Assembly (NCBI RefSeq): GCF_000759715.1
Contig: NZ_BBLU01000003.1
Location: forward strand, 120,298 to 184,297
DNA: 64,000 nt
Reading direction: 5' to 3'
Source of the DNA: Demequina mangrovi
GTDB taxonomy: Bacteria > Actinomycetota > Actinomycetes > Actinomycetales > Demequinaceae
Below the pieces are notes generated by a model. The model did no database searches. It was given only the letters and a program-made list of their open reading frames with translations, and had not been told where the DNA came from. This document shows, one piece after another, positions 31,025-40,888 of this stretch. The stretch's first letter is position 1. Every line of letters begins with the position of its first letter. The position numbers and the translations under genes are program-made.

Positions 31025-32364
31025 CGGTCGACGCCTCCCAGCACCATGTCGATCGTGGCGATCGCGACCACCACGTCGGCGACCTGGCCGCCCTCGGTGA
31101 GGATGCCCAGCGCCTGCAGGTTGTTGAAGCCCGGGTCGCGGAAGTGCGCGCGCCACGGCTTGGTGCCGCCGTCGGACACGAGGTGCACGCCGAGCAGGCC
31201 CTTGGGGCCCTCGATCGCGCTGTACACCTGCCCCGCGGGGACCTTGAAGCCCTCGGTCACCAGCTTGAAGTGGTGGATGAGGGCCTCCATGGACTCGCCC
31301 ATGATGTGGCGGATGTGGTCCAGGGAGTTGCCCTGGCCGTCGGAGCCGACGCTCAGCTGCGCGGGCCACGCGACCTTCTTGTCCGCGACCATGACGGGCT
31401 CGCCCTCGCTGGCCTCGAGACGGTCGGCGCACTGCTCGACGATCTTCAGCGACTCGTAGCACTCCTCCATGCGCAGCACCACGCGCGAGTACGCGTCGCC
31501 GTCCGTGCTCGTGGGCACCTGGAAGTCGTAGGTCTCGTAGCCGCAGTACGGGTCCGACTTGCGGAGGTCGTACGGCAGGCCCGCGGAGCGCAGGATCGGC
31601 CCGGTGATCCCGAGCGCCATGCAGCCGGCGAGGTCGAGGTTCGCCACGCCCTTGAGACGGCCCTTGAAGATCGGGTTCTCGAGCTGGAGGTCCGCGAGCT
31701 CGTCGAGCTTCTGCCTGACCTTGGGGATCATGTCGCGGATCGCCTGGACCGCGCCCTCGGGCGCGTCCTGCGCGACGCCGCCGGGGCGGATGTACGCGTT
31801 GTTGGTGCGCAGGCCCGAGATCATCTCGATGACCCGGAACGTGTCCTCGCGCGCGACGAACGCCGTGGTCATCACGGTGGTGGCGCCCATCTCGTTGCCG
31901 CCGGTGCCGACCGCGACGAGGTGCGAGCCGATGCGGGTGAGCTCGGCCATGAGGACGCGCAGCACGTTCGCACGCTCCGGCACGTCGTCCGTGATGCCCA
32001 GCAGCTTCTCGACGCCGAGGCAGTAGACGAGCTCCTGGGACATCGAGGCGACGTAGTCCATGCGGGTGCAGAACGTCACGCCCTGGGTCCAGGTGCGGTA
32101 CTCCATGTTCTTCTCGATGCCCGTGTGGAGGTAGCCGATGCCGGCACGGGTCTCCGTGACGGTCTCGCCCTCGATCTCGAGCATGACGCGCAGCACGCCG
32201 TGCGTGGACGGGTGCTGCGGGCCCATGTTGACGACGATGCGCTGCTGGCCGAGGCGCTCGGCCTCGTCCGCGATCTCGCTCCAGTCGCCGCCGTAGGCGC
32301 TGTACTCGGGTGCGTCCGGGTCCTCGACGAACGCGCCCGTGGCGTGGGGTGCGGTCTGGGTCAT
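31021..32364 (-). CDS. nuoD: NADH-quinone oxidoreductase subunit D
   Basis: This 447-residue 49-kDa-type subunit helps form the quinone-binding pocket with Nuo[15 protein letters not shown] contains the key histidine, and [21 protein letters not shown] and [16 protein letters not shown] are typical. It is separate from nuoC, unlike the fused form in E. coli. The ATG overlaps the nuoC stop. Confidence 0.96.
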   Translation of the reverse strand: MTQTAPHATGAFVEDPDAPEYSAYGGDWSEIADEAERLGQQRIVVNMGPQHPSTHGVLRVMLEIEGETVTETRAGIGYLHTGIEKNMEYRTWTQGVTFCTRMDYVASMSQELVYCLGVEKLLGITDDVPERANVLRVLMAELTRIGSHLVAVGTGGNEMGATTVMTTAFVAREDTFRVIEMISGLRTNNAYIRPGGVAQDAPEGAVQAIRDMIPKVRQKLDELADLQLENPIFKGRLKGVANLDLAGCMALGITGPILRSAGLPYDLRKSDPYCGYETYDFQVPTSTDGDAYSRVVLRMEECYESLKIVEQCADRLEASEGEPVMVADKKVAWPAQLSVGSDGQGNSLDHIRHIMGESMEALIHHFKLVTEGFKVPAGQVYSAIEGPKGLLGVHLVSDGGTKPWRAHFRDPGFNNLQALGILTEGGQVADVVVAIATIDMVLGGVDR

Positions 32365-33077
32365 CGGTACTGCCTCCGGTTGTCGGGCGAGGGGATCTCG
32401 GCGCCCTTGTACTCCACGGGGATGCCGCCGAGCGGGTAGTCCTTGCGCTGCGGGTGCCCGACCCAGTCGTCGGGCATCTCGATGCGCGCGAGCGACGGGT
32501 GGCCGTCGAAGACGATGCCGAAGAAGTCCCAGGTCTCGCGCTCGTGCCAGTTGTTCATCGGGTAGACCGAGACGATCGAGGGGACGTGCGGGTCCTCCTC
32601 GCTCACGGCGACCTCGAGCCGGAGGCGGCGGTTGTGGGTGATCGACTGCATCGGGTAGACGGCGTGGAGCTCGCGACCCGCATCGGCCGGGTAGTGGACG
32701 CCGGACACGCCGAGGCACATCTCGAAGCGCAGGTCCTGGTCGTCGCGGAGGTGCTGGGCGACCTCGAGCAGGTGCTCGCGCGCGATGTGGAGCGTGAGCT
32801 CGCCGCGGTCGACCACCACGTGCTGGATCGCCTCGGCGGCCTTGTCCCCGAGCAGCTCCTCGAGGACGTCGACGACGCCGTCGAACCACTCGCCGTACGG
32901 ACGCTCCGAGGCGCCGGGCATCTGCACGGGCTTGGTCAGCCCGTCGAAGCCCGAGGTGTCGCCGAGCGCGCCGAAGCTGCCCTGGCGGACGTTGATGAGC
33001 GTGATCTGGTCACGGTCGCCCGGCTGAGGACCACCCTGCGGGGCGCCGGTGCCGGTGAGGTCCTGGGAGTCGCTCAA
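32361..33077 (-). CDS. nuoC: NADH-quinone oxidoreductase subunit C
   Basis: This 238-residue 30-kDa-type subunit shows [39 protein letters not shown] and VEYKGAE. I place the start at the TTG at 33077, whose bases overlap the nuoB stop (TTGA), because the operon uses such overlaps throughout. The reading frame continues upstream but would then lie inside nuoB. The first 70 residues are poorly conserved, as usual for this subunit. Confidence 0.92.
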   Translation of the reverse strand: MSDSQDLTGTGAPQGGPQPGDRDQITLINVRQGSFGALGDTSGFDGLTKPVQMPGASERPYGEWFDGVVDVLEELLGDKAAEAIQHVVVDRGELTLHIAREHLLEVAQHLRDDQDLRFEMCLGVSGVHYPADAGRELHAVYPMQSITHNRRLRLEVAVSEEDPHVPSIVSVYPMNNWHERETWDFFGIVFDGHPSLARIEMPDDWVGHPQRKDYPLGGIPVEYKGAEIPSPDNRRQYR

Positions 33078-33625
33078 CGCAGCAGGCCCTTCATGTCGGA
33101 GGTGGGGGTCGCGGCGAGCGCGGCGGCCTCGGCGGCGGCGGCGATCTCGCGGCGGTTGCGACCCATCGGCGTGGCCTTGACCTGCTCCTGCAGCTCGAGG
33201 AGCGCGTGGAGCAGCATCTCGGGGCGCGGCGGGCAGCCGGGGAGGTAGATGTCCACCGGGACCACGTGGTCGACGCCCTGGACGATGGCGTAGTTGTTGA
33301 ACATGCCGCCGGACGAGGCGCAGACGCCCATGGAGATGACCCACTTGGGCTCGGCCATCTGGTCGTAGACCTGGCGCACGATGGGCGCCATCTTGTTGGA
33401 CACGCGGCCGGCGACGATCATCATGTCGGCCTGGCGCGGCGAGCCTCGGAAGACCTCGGAGCCCATGCGCGAGATGTCGAAGCGGGGCGTGCCCGTCGCC
33501 ATCATCTCGATCGCGCAGCACGCGAGGCCGAAGGTCGCGGGCCACAGCGAGCCCGCGCGCATGAAGCCGACGAAGTCCTCGACGGCGCCCAGCATGAACG
33601 GAGGAGCGCTCTCTTCAATACCCAT
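33074..33625 (-). CDS. nuoB: NADH-quinone oxidoreductase subunit B
   Basis: This 183-residue subunit binds cluster N2, the last before quinone. The adjacent cysteines in [10 protein letters not shown], plus GVCASSGG and [10 protein letters not shown], supply the four ligands. A short alanine-rich C-terminal tail follows. It lies 3 nt after nuoA. Confidence 0.96.
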   Translation of the reverse strand: MGIEESAPPFMLGAVEDFVGFMRAGSLWPATFGLACCAIEMMATGTPRFDISRMGSEVFRGSPRQADMMIVAGRVSNKMAPIVRQVYDQMAEPKWVISMGVCASSGGMFNNYAIVQGVDHVVPVDIYLPGCPPRPEMLLHALLELQEQVKATPMGRNRREIAAAAEAAALAATPTSDMKGLLR

Positions 33626-33628
33626 AAG

Positions 33629-33988
33629 TCAGTCCCACTCGAATCCGCCACGGCGCCACTCGTACACGAAGGGGATCGTGATGAGGGCGAGGAAGGTCAT
33701 GATCGCGATCAGCCCGAACCAGCCGAGAGCATCGTGCGCGACGGCCCACGGGTAGAGGAAGACGACCTCGATGTCGAACACGATGAACGTCATCGCGACC
33801 AGGTAGTACTTGATCGGGATGCGGCCGCCGCCCGCGGCGCCGGGCGTGGGCTTCAGACCGGACTCGTACCGGTCGAGCTTCGCCGCGTTGGCACGCTTGG
33901 GGCCCAGGATCGAGCTGACGAACAGACCTGCGCCTGCCAGCAGTCCGGCGATCACCATCATCACGATGATCGGCACGTACGGATTCAC
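33629..33988 (-). CDS. nuoA: NADH-quinone oxidoreductase subunit A
   Basis: This 119-residue, three-helix membrane subunit has the conserved loop with RYESGLKP (in most homologues a cysteine stands in this loop; here the residue is Ser) and [13 protein letters not shown]. It starts at the GTG at 33988 with an AAGGA upstream. It is 38 nt downstream of menJ and probably on the same transcript. Confidence 0.94.
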   Translation of the reverse strand: MNPYVPIIVMMVIAGLLAGAGLFVSSILGPKRANAAKLDRYESGLKPTPGAAGGGRIPIKYYLVAMTFIVFDIEVVFLYPWAVAHDALGWFGLIAIMTFLALITIPFVYEWRRGGFEWD

Positions 33989-34026
33989 CGAGGATTCCTT
34001 CCGTCGTCGTCGATTCGCGGATGCCC

Positions 34027-35322
34027 TCAGGCCGCCGGAGCGACCTTCGTCAGAGCGGACAAGAGCCTGTCGGCCCAGTTGCCACCGCGCGGCTCATAGA
34101 CATCTGCCAGCAGTCTAGACGTGAATTCCATGACCAAAGCACTAGGCAGTCCGTACCGCGTGCAGACCTTCATCACGGTCGGATGCTCGACCAGCGACGC
34201 GAACACGCGACCCAGGGAGTAGTAGCCGCCGAGGTCGTCCTTCATCATCCGGGCATAGCTCGCAAGCGCGATCTCCTGGTCGCGTGCGCCGGTCGCGTCG
34301 CGCCAGGCGACGGCGGCCTCGGTGGCCCGACGTGCGGCCTGCATCGCGTACGCGATCCCCTCGCCGTTGAAGGGGTTGACCATGCCGCCCGAGTCGCCGA
34401 CGAGCATCATGCCCGGGACGTAGTGCGGCTGGCGGTTGAAGGCCATGGGGATCGCGGCGCCCTTGATGTCGCCGACCTGCTCGCCGAGCTCCCAGTCCTC
34501 CGCGGAGTGGTCCAGCCAGTCGCGCAGCAGCGCGCGGTGGTCGAGCTTGGGCGGGGTGCCCTTGGCGCTGAGGGTGCCGAGCCCGACGTTGGCGGTGCCG
34601 TCGCCGAGCGGGAAGATCCATCCGTAGCCGGGCAGCAGGTTGCTGTTCCCGCGCTCGCCGTCCCAGATCTCGAGGTGGCCCTCCATCCACTCCTCGTCGT
34701 GACGCGGGGTGGTGAAGTACGTGCGGACGGCGACGCCGAGGGGCCGGTTGTCCTTGCGCTCGATCCCGAGCCCGAGCGCGATGCGCGCGCTCACGCCGTC
34801 CGCGGCGATCACCAGCGGCGCGCGGAGCTCGACGGGCTCGCCGACCTTGCGGCCGCGCTCGTCGGTCTCGCGGGCGGTCACGCCGACCACGCGGCCGCCC
34901 CCGGCGTAGCCGTCCTGGCGCTCGTCGCGGATCACGCCGTCGACGTGCCAGCCCTCGCGCACATCGGCGCCCGCGGCACGGGCGTGCTCGGCGAGGCGGT
35001 GGTCGAACTGGGCGCGCGGGAGCGAGAGACCGTAGTTCGGGAAGCTCTCGAGGTCGTGCCACGGGAACTCGAGGCGGTGACCGCCGCCGACCATGCGCAG
35101 GCCGTGGTTGGGGATCCACCCCTCCTCGCGCGGCGTCGGGAGGCCGATCATGTTGATCTCGCGCACCGCGCGCGGCGTGAGGCCGTCGCCGCACACCTTC
35201 TCGCGCGGGAAGCGGGTCTTCTCGAGGGCGATCACGTCGAAGCCCTCCGCCGCCAGGTAGCGAGCCGCGGCGGCCCCGCCCGGCCCGGCTCCGATCACGA
35301 TGACATCCGCCTCAGTACGCAC
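34027..35322 (-). CDS. menJ: Menaquinone reductase MenJ (geranylgeranyl reductase family)
   Basis: This 431-residue FAD enzyme has GAGPGGAAAARYLA (12-25), KVCGDGLTPRAV and the second FAD motif MLVGDSGGMVNPFNGEGI. The family includes mycobacterial MenJ (Rv0561c), which saturates one isoprene unit of the menaquinone tail. Its position directly before nuoA, with the polyprenyl synthase at the end of the operon, supports that role. A TACCCT box lies 6 nt before the GTG (TACCCT-TGACGC-GTG), so the 18-kb operon probably starts as a leaderless mRNA here. Confidence 0.87.
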   Translation of the reverse strand: MRTEADVIVIGAGPGGAAAARYLAAEGFDVIALEKTRFPREKVCGDGLTPRAVREINMIGLPTPREEGWIPNHGLRMVGGGHRLEFPWHDLESFPNYGLSLPRAQFDHRLAEHARAAGADVREGWHVDGVIRDERQDGYAGGGRVVGVTARETDERGRKVGEPVELRAPLVIAADGVSARIALGLGIERKDNRPLGVAVRTYFTTPRHDEEWMEGHLEIWDGERGNSNLLPGYGWIFPLGDGTANVGLGTLSAKGTPPKLDHRALLRDWLDHSAEDWELGEQVGDIKGAAIPMAFNRQPHYVPGMMLVGDSGGMVNPFNGEGIAYAMQAARRATEAAVAWRDATGARDQEIALASYARMMKDDLGGYYSLGRVFASLVEHPTVMKVCTRYGLPSALVMEFTSRLLADVYEPRGGNWADRLLSALTKVAPAA

Positions 35323-35328
35323 GCGTCA

Positions 35329-35440
35329 AGGGTAGAGGGACGCGGACGATGCTCGATCCGCGGACCGGAGCGCCCACCCACTTCGGCGGGCGGACGCGCG
35401 TCATCGGCGCATCGTCCCGCCTGGTGGGTACGGTGACGGT
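35329..35440. promoter_or_regulatory. Divergent leaderless promoters of menJ and aldO
   Basis: The 118-nt gap holds a -10 box for each side: TACCCT for menJ (35329-35334, minus strand) and TACGGT for aldO (35429-35434), both 6 nt from their start codons. A GGACGATGC element (35344-35352) and its inverted copy (35409-35417) lie 9 and 11 nt upstream of the two -10 boxes. Confidence 0.65.
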
Positions 35441-36715
35441 ATGGGCGACGCAGGGGTCACTTGGGCCGGTACTCATGCCTTCGGCGCGGCACGGCTGGTG
35501 GAGGCCGCGTCCGTCGACGACGTGCTGCGCGCGGTCCGGACCGCGCCGGGCAGGGTCAAGGCGCTGGGGACGCGCCACAGCTTCAACGACATCGCGGACA
35601 CCGACGGCACGCTCATCACCGTCACCGGGATCGAGGAGCAGCCGCTCATCGACCTCACGAGCCCCGCGTGGCCCACCGTCAACGCCCCGGCCGGCATGCG
35701 CTACGGCGTCCTGGGCCGCTGGCTGCAGAAGCGCGGCTGGGCGCTGCACAACACCGGCTCGCTCCCCCACATCTCCGTCGCCGGCGCGACCGCGACCGGC
35801 ACCCACGGGTCCGGCGCGCGCAACGGCTGCCAGTCGACGGCGCTGTGCCGCATCGAGTACGTGGGCGCCGACGGCAACCTCCACACCGCGCGGGCCGGGC
35901 AGCCGGGCTTCGAGGGCCTCGCCGTCGGGCTCGGCGCGTACGGCGTCATCACCGAGGTCACGCTGTCCATCCAGCCCACGTACGACATCCGCCAGGACGT
36001 CTACACCGGCATGCCGTGGGAGCACCTCCTGTCCGAGACGCCCGCGATCCTCGCGGACGCGTACTCGGTGTCGATCTTCACCACCTGGACCGAGCCGACG
36101 GTGCAGCAGATCTGGCGCAAGAGCGGCATCGGCCTCGATGTCGCCCCGCCCGACGAGTGGCACGGCGCGGTCCGCAGCCCCGAGTCGGACGCCCGCCTGG
36201 TCGACGGCGACCCCGACGCGCTCACGCCGCAGGGCGGCAAGCCCGGGCCGTGGAACGAGCGGCTCCCCCACTTCCGGCTCACGCACGTGCCCTCGAACGG
36301 CGCCGAGATCCAGTCGGAGTACTTCGTACCCATGGAGGTGGCGGGCGAGGCGCTCGCCGCGGTCCGCGCGCTCGGCGAGCGCATCACCCCGCACCTGCTC
36401 GTGTCCGAGCTGCGCGCGGTCGCGGCCGACGACCTGTGGCTCTCCGGCGCCTACGGCCGCGACACGCTCGCGATCCACTTCACGTGGGAGCGCTCGCCCG
36501 AGCCGGTGCGCGCGCTGCTGCCCGAGATCGAGCGCGCGCTCGAGCCCTTCGACGCGCGTCCCCACTGGGGCAAGTGGCACTCCTTCGACGCCGCCGCGAT
36601 CGCCCGCGTGCACCCGCGGATCGGCGACGCCCGCGACCTGTTCGAGCGGCTCGATCCCGCCGGCAGGTTCGTCAACGACTACCTCCTCCGCGTCGGAGCC
36701 CGGCAGGCCCGGTGA
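35441..36715 (+). CDS. aldO: Alditol oxidase (xylitol/sorbitol oxidase), covalent FAD
   Basis: This 424-residue VAO-family flavoprotein closely resembles Streptomyces AldO as I recall it. LGTRHSFNDIAD has the FAD-linking His46, ASLPHISVAG-type GSLPHISVAGATATGTHGSG binds FAD, and the C-terminal half has ERLPHFRLTHVPSNGAE, QSEYFVPME and RPHWGKWHSF with the substrate and catalytic residues. It oxidises sugar alcohols to aldoses with O2, releasing H2O2. D-arabinono-lactone oxidase is a less likely relative. The ATG follows TACGGT by 6 nt, which fits a leaderless transcript. It stands alone, 59 nt before the menF fusion. Confidence 0.86.
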   Translation: MGDAGVTWAGTHAFGAARLVEAASVDDVLRAVRTAPGRVKALGTRHSFNDIADTDGTLITVTGIEEQPLIDLTSPAWPTVNAPAGMRYGVLGRWLQKRGWALHNTGSLPHISVAGATATGTHGSGARNGCQSTALCRIEYVGADGNLHTARAGQPGFEGLAVGLGAYGVITEVTLSIQPTYDIRQDVYTGMPWEHLLSETPAILADAYSVSIFTTWTEPTVQQIWRKSGIGLDVAPPDEWHGAVRSPESDARLVDGDPDALTPQGGKPGPWNERLPHFRLTHVPSNGAEIQSEYFVPMEVAGEALAAVRALGERITPHLLVSELRAVAADDLWLSGAYGRDTLAIHFTWERSPEPVRALLPEIERALEPFDARPHWGKWHSFDAAAIARVHPRIGDARDLFERLDPAGRFVNDYLLRVGARQAR

Positions 36716-36774
36716 CGCGACACGGGATGCCGACCGCGCATCGTCCACCCCCTGCGCGGCCCTACTGTGGAGGG

Positions 36775-39144
36775 GTGACCGTCCACGCCGCCGCCCCCGG
36801 GCCCCTGCACGTCCGCACCGTCGAGATCGAGGACCCGGGCGACCTCATCGCCACGCTGCCCGAGGCCGGGATCTCGTGGGTGAGACGCGGCGAGGGCATG
36901 ATCGCGTGGGGCGAGGTGGCGCGGCTCGACACCGCCGGCGCCGAGCGGATCGACGACGCCCAGCACTGGTGGCGGCTGCTGTGCCGCCACGCCATCGTGA
37001 GCGACAGCGTCCGCACCCGCGGCACGGGTCTCGTGGCCTTCGGCTCGTTCGCGTTCGCCGACTCGTCGGAGGCCGGCGGCGCGCTCGTGGTGCCGCGCCA
37101 CATCATCGGCCGCCGCGACGGCCGCGCGTGGTTCACCACCATCGCGACCGAGGACGATGCCCCGGCGAGCCTCGACGAGGCCCTCGCCGCCGCGGTCGCC
37201 CCGGCTCCGGCGGGTCCGGTGACGCTCGCGCACGGCGACGAGCCCGCATGGACCTCCGCGGTCGATGCCGCGGTCGAGCGCATCCGCGACGGCGAGCTCG
37301 AGAAGGTGGTGCTCGCGCGCGCCGTCGAGGCCCGCGCCGAGGATCCGATCGACGTCCGCACCGTGCTCGCGCGCCTGGCCGACGAGTACCCCATGTGCTG
37401 GGCCTTCCACATCGACGGGCTGGTGGGCGCGACGCCCGAGCTGCTGGCCCGCGTCGATCACGGCCTCGTGACCTCGCGCGTGCTCGCGGGGACCATCCGG
37501 ATGACCGGCGACGACATGCGCGACCTCGCGCGGGCAGGCGCGCTCGCGCGCTCGTCGAAGGACCGCGAGGAGCACGAGTACGCCGCGCGCTCCGTCACGC
37601 AGGTGCTCGCGCGCCACTGCGGATCCGTGAACGTGCCCGACGAGCCGTTCGTGCTGCACCTGCCCAACGTCATGCACCTCGCGACCGACGTCACCGGCGT
37701 GCTGTCGCACAACGTGGACGCGCTCGAGCTCGTCGCCGAGCTGCACCCCAGCGCGGCCGTCTGCGGCACGCCGACCCTCGCCGCGGCGCGCGCGATCGAC
37801 GAGCTCGAGGGGCTCGACCGCGGACGCTACGCCGGCCCGGTCGGCTGGATCGACGCGGGCGGCGACGGCGAGTGGTGCATCGGCCTGCGCTCCGCCGAGG
37901 TGTCCCGCGAGGACCCGACCCGGCTGCGGCTGTTCGCCGGCTGCGGCATCGTGGCGGCGAGCGAGCCGGAGTCCGAGTGGGCCGAGTCCGAGGCGAAGCT
38001 CGAGCCGATGCGTCGCGCGCTCGGCGCGGAGGTCGCGGCGGAGCCTGGGCCCGAGCCCGAGCCCGAGCCCGTGGCCGTGGTCGCGCCGGAGGCCGTCGTC
38101 GAGGAGGAGCCCGCGCCGGCGGAGCAGCCCGCGTCGGCGGAGGAGCCGGCCGCCGTGGAGGAGCCTGCGCCGGCGGAGGAGCCCGAGGTCGCGCCGGAGC
38201 CCGTCGCGGTCGACGAGGCGCTCGAATCCGACGCGGACAAGAACGAGAGCGCGGAGCCCGAGCCCGAGCCCGAGGCGGAGCCGCAGGTGGTTGAGGAGCC
38301 GCCCGCCGCGAGCGAGCCGGAGCCCGAGCCCGAGCCGGCACCGGTCCGGTCGCGCCGGAGCAAGCTGGCCCCCGAGGTCGAGTTCGACGTCCCTGCCCCC
38401 GCGATCGCCTCGACCGCGCGCTACGACGTCGGCGACGACCCGGCCTTCCCGACGCTGCACCTCGACGATGCCGCGGTCGGCGACATCCCCACGTTCGCGG
38501 GCGCATCGTCACCGGCCCAGGAGCCGCAGGGCTGGGACTCCGCCGCGTGGGAGGAGCGCTACGCGTCCCGCGAGGCGGTCTGGAGCGCCTCGCCCAACGC
38601 CCAGCTGGTCGCCGAGGTCGCGGGCACCCCGGCGGGGCGCGCGCTGGACGCCGGCTGCGGCGAGGGCGCGGACGCCGTGTACCTCGCGACCCTCGGCTGG
38701 GAGGTCACCGCGATCGATATCGCGCCGACCGCGATCGCCCGCGGCCGCGACCGCGCCGAGCGGGCCGGGGCGGAGATCGCCGCACGCATCGACTGGCGCG
38801 TCGCCGACGCGACCACCGCGGACGTGCGCACGGCGTCCTACGACCTCGTCACCACGCACTACGCCCACCCCGACGGTGGGATCGAGGGGCTCGTCGGGCG
38901 TCTGGGCGCGCTGGTGGCGCCAGGAGGGATCCTGCTCGTCGTCGGTCACGACCCGTCCGATCCCCACACGCAGGAGCACCCGCGCCTCAGCAGCACGGCC
39001 TTCAGCGCGGACAAGGCGGCCGCCGGGCTCGACGCGGACGAGTGGACGGTCGAGGTCGCGCAGGTGCGCGCGCGCCCGTCGATCGACGCCGACGGCAACC
39101 CCGGCATCCGCCGCGACGCCGTCCTGAGGGCGCGCAAGGGCTGA
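36775..39144 (+). CDS. menF: Isochorismate synthase fused to a SAM-dependent methyltransferase
   Basis: This is one uninterrupted frame of 789 residues with three parts. Residues 1 to about 420 are a chorismate-binding enzyme: LEKVVLARAV, ATPELLARV, SRVLAGTIRM, ELHPSAAVCGTPTLAA, RYAGPVGWID and FAGCGIVAASEPESEW. It makes isochorismate for MenD. Residues about 420-585 are a Pro/Glu/Ala-rich acidic linker with EPEPEPEP runs. Residues 586-789 form a class I methyltransferase, with WEERYASREAVWS and the SAM motif LDAGCGEGADAV near 625. It lacks obvious MenG/UbiE motifs. The GTG is 6 nt after TACTGT, suggesting a leaderless start. The methyl acceptor is unknown, and such a fusion is unusual. Confidence 0.85.
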   Translation: MTVHAAAPGPLHVRTVEIEDPGDLIATLPEAGISWVRRGEGMIAWGEVARLDTAGAERIDDAQHWWRLLCRHAIVSDSVRTRGTGLVAFGSFAFADSSEAGGALVVPRHIIGRRDGRAWFTTIATEDDAPASLDEALAAAVAPAPAGPVTLAHGDEPAWTSAVDAAVERIRDGELEKVVLARAVEARAEDPIDVRTVLARLADEYPMCWAFHIDGLVGATPELLARVDHGLVTSRVLAGTIRMTGDDMRDLARAGALARSSKDREEHEYAARSVTQVLARHCGSVNVPDEPFVLHLPNVMHLATDVTGVLSHNVDALELVAELHPSAAVCGTPTLAAARAIDELEGLDRGRYAGPVGWIDAGGDGEWCIGLRSAEVSREDPTRLRLFAGCGIVAASEPESEWAESEAKLEPMRRALGAEVAAEPGPEPEPEPVAVVAPEAVVEEEPAPAEQPASAEEPAAVEEPAPAEEPEVAPEPVAVDEALESDADKNESAEPEPEPEAEPQVVEEPPAASEPEPEPEPAPVRSRRSKLAPEVEFDVPAPAIASTARYDVGDDPAFPTLHLDDAAVGDIPTFAGASSPAQEPQGWDSAAWEERYASREAVWSASPNAQLVAEVAGTPAGRALDAGCGEGADAVYLATLGWEVTAIDIAPTAIARGRDRAERAGAEIAARIDWRVADATTADVRTASYDLVTTHYAHPDGGIEGLVGRLGALVAPGGILLVVGHDPSDPHTQEHPRLSSTAFSADKAAAGLDADEWTVEVAQVRARPSIDADGNPGIRRDAVLRARKG

Positions 39145-39166
39145 CCACCAGACCCCGCCCGCTCTG

Positions 39167-39215
39167 GCGGGACATGAGGGTCGGATCCGAGCCGGATCCT
39201 GCACTCAGGTCCCGC
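39167..39215. terminator. Bidirectional terminator between menF fusion and menD
   Basis: A 22-nt arm (39167-39188, starting GCGGGAC) pairs with 39194-39215 (ending GTCCCGC) with four mismatches around a 5-nt loop. It lies between two convergent genes. Confidence 0.75.
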
Positions 39216-39235
39216 TGGGGCGCGGCCGCCCGACG

Positions 39236-40888
39236 CTAGACCAGCGCCTCGACCACCTCGAGGCCGCCCGCGGGCGCCGCGAGCGCGTCCCGCAGCTCGT
39301 CGCGCGACCGGACCGCACGGTGAGGCACGCGGTACCCCGCGCACAGCGCGCCGATGTCCGCTCCATGCGGCGTGGTGAACACCCGCTCGAGGTTCGCCGC
39401 CGGGGCTCCGCCGTGCTCGAGGCCCGAGAAGATGGTGCCTCCGCCGTCGTTCACCACGACGATCCGGAGCCGCGGCCGCTCCTCGCGCGGACCGATGAGC
39501 AGACCGCCCGCCTCGTGCAGGAACGTGACGTCGCCCATGAGCGCATGCACCGCGCGGCCGGCCCCGAAGGCGATGCCTGCGGCGGTGGACACCGTGCCGT
39601 CGATGCCGGCGAGCCCGCGGTTCGCGAGCAGCATCGGGGCCGCGCCCGCGAGCGCCGACGGCATGAACCGGTCGAGCGCACGCACGGGTCCCGAGGACCC
39701 GACCACGCCCCACACGTCGGGGCCGAGCGACTCCGCGAACGTCGCCGCCGCGACCCGGGGACCCCAGCCCTCGGGCGTGTGGACCCGCGCCCCCGCGGAG
39801 CGCCACTCGGCGAGCCAGGCGCGGTCCGCATCGTCCGGCGCGGTCGACCACAGCCATGACGAGGGCACGTCGCGCTCGACGCGCTGCGCATGCGGCGGAG
39901 CCTCGCGCCACCGCGCCCCGAAGCGGGCGACGATGAGCGCCGGGGCGCGCGCGATGAGCGCCTGCACGGCGCGGGTGAGCGTCGGCCGGCCGATCACGAC
40001 CACCTGGTGCACGCGCGCGGCGAGGTCGGCGCCATGCGCGGACTCGAGGAGCCGCACGTAGTCCGGGATGCAGTGGAAGCCGGAGCGCGCGAGCGAGGTC
40101 GGCTCGGCGAGCAGCGGCCATCCGTGCGCCTCGGCGACCTCGCGCGCCACGTCGCCCGCGCCGTCGCCCGCGATCACGACCCCGCGGGCCACCGGCGGGA
40201 GCGGAGCGGGCTCGGCACGCTCGGTGACGATGGGGATGCCTCCCGTGGGCGTGCGCAGCCGCGGCGGATCGCTCCACACGCCGCCGTCGGCGCCGAGCGG
40301 CTCGCGGAACGCCACGTCGAGGTGCACCGGTCCCGGGGCCGCGGCCATGTCCTCCCGCGCGCGGTCGCCCACCGCCGCGCGGACGGCCCGCTCCGCGAGC
40401 GCCGTGACGCGGTCGGGCCGTTCGCCGAGGTCGGAGGCGGGCACGTCGGCGGCCCACCGCACGAAGGCACCGAAGAGACCGACCTGATCGGTCGTCTGGT
40501 TGGCGCCGACGCCGCGCAGCTCGGCGGGCCGGTCGGCGGTGAGCAGCAGCAGCGGCACACCGCTGTGATGCGCCTCCATCACGGCGGGGAGCAGGTTGCC
40601 CACCGCGGTGCCGGAGGTGGTGACGATGGCGACGGGACGGGGGTCGCCGGCGGCGGCGCGGCCGCGCGCGATTCCGAGCGCGAGGAAGCCGGCGCTGCGC
40701 TCGTCGATGCGGACGTGGAGGCTGACGCGGGGCGCCCCGAGAGGCGGGTTGCCGGAGCCGGCCTCCGCGAGCGCGTGCGCGAGGGGTCCGGAGCGCGAGC
40801 CGGGGCTGAGCACGAAGTCCTCGACACCGCGCTCCGCGAGCGCCGCCACCATGGTGCGGGCGAAGGCTCCCGACGGATGCTCGGTCAT
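39236..40888 (-). CDS. menD: SEPHCHC synthase MenD
   Basis: This 550-residue thiamine-diphosphate enzyme joins isochorismate and 2-oxoglutarate. The N-terminal FVLSPGSRSGPLAHAL and HVRIDERSAGFLALG motifs are diagnostic, with the catalytic glutamate in RIDERS. TADRPAELRGVGANQTTDQ is also typical. The ThDP/Mg site is at GDVTFLHEAGGL...VVNDGGGTIF. It follows menC with an ATGA overlap, so the two are co-transcribed from the menC promoter. Confidence 0.95.
   Translation of the reverse strand: MTEHPSGAFARTMVAALAERGVEDFVLSPGSRSGPLAHALAEAGSGNPPLGAPRVSLHVRIDERSAGFLALGIARGRAAAGDPRPVAIVTTSGTAVGNLLPAVMEAHHSGVPLLLLTADRPAELRGVGANQTTDQVGLFGAFVRWAADVPASDLGERPDRVTALAERAVRAAVGDRAREDMAAAPGPVHLDVAFREPLGADGGVWSDPPRLRTPTGGIPIVTERAEPAPLPPVARGVVIAGDGAGDVAREVAEAHGWPLLAEPTSLARSGFHCIPDYVRLLESAHGADLAARVHQVVVIGRPTLTRAVQALIARAPALIVARFGARWREAPPHAQRVERDVPSSWLWSTAPDDADRAWLAEWRSAGARVHTPEGWGPRVAAATFAESLGPDVWGVVGSSGPVRALDRFMPSALAGAAPMLLANRGLAGIDGTVSTAAGIAFGAGRAVHALMGDVTFLHEAGGLLIGPREERPRLRIVVVNDGGGTIFSGLEHGGAPAANLERVFTTPHGADIGALCAGYRVPHRAVRSRDELRDALAAPAGGLEVVEALV

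Noticed and set aside
38041-38350. Repetitive EPEP/GAGCCC tract as a tandem DNA repeat or assembly artefact
   Set aside because: The frame stays open, codons vary between repeat units and both flanking domains are intact, so it reads as a genuine low-complexity linker.
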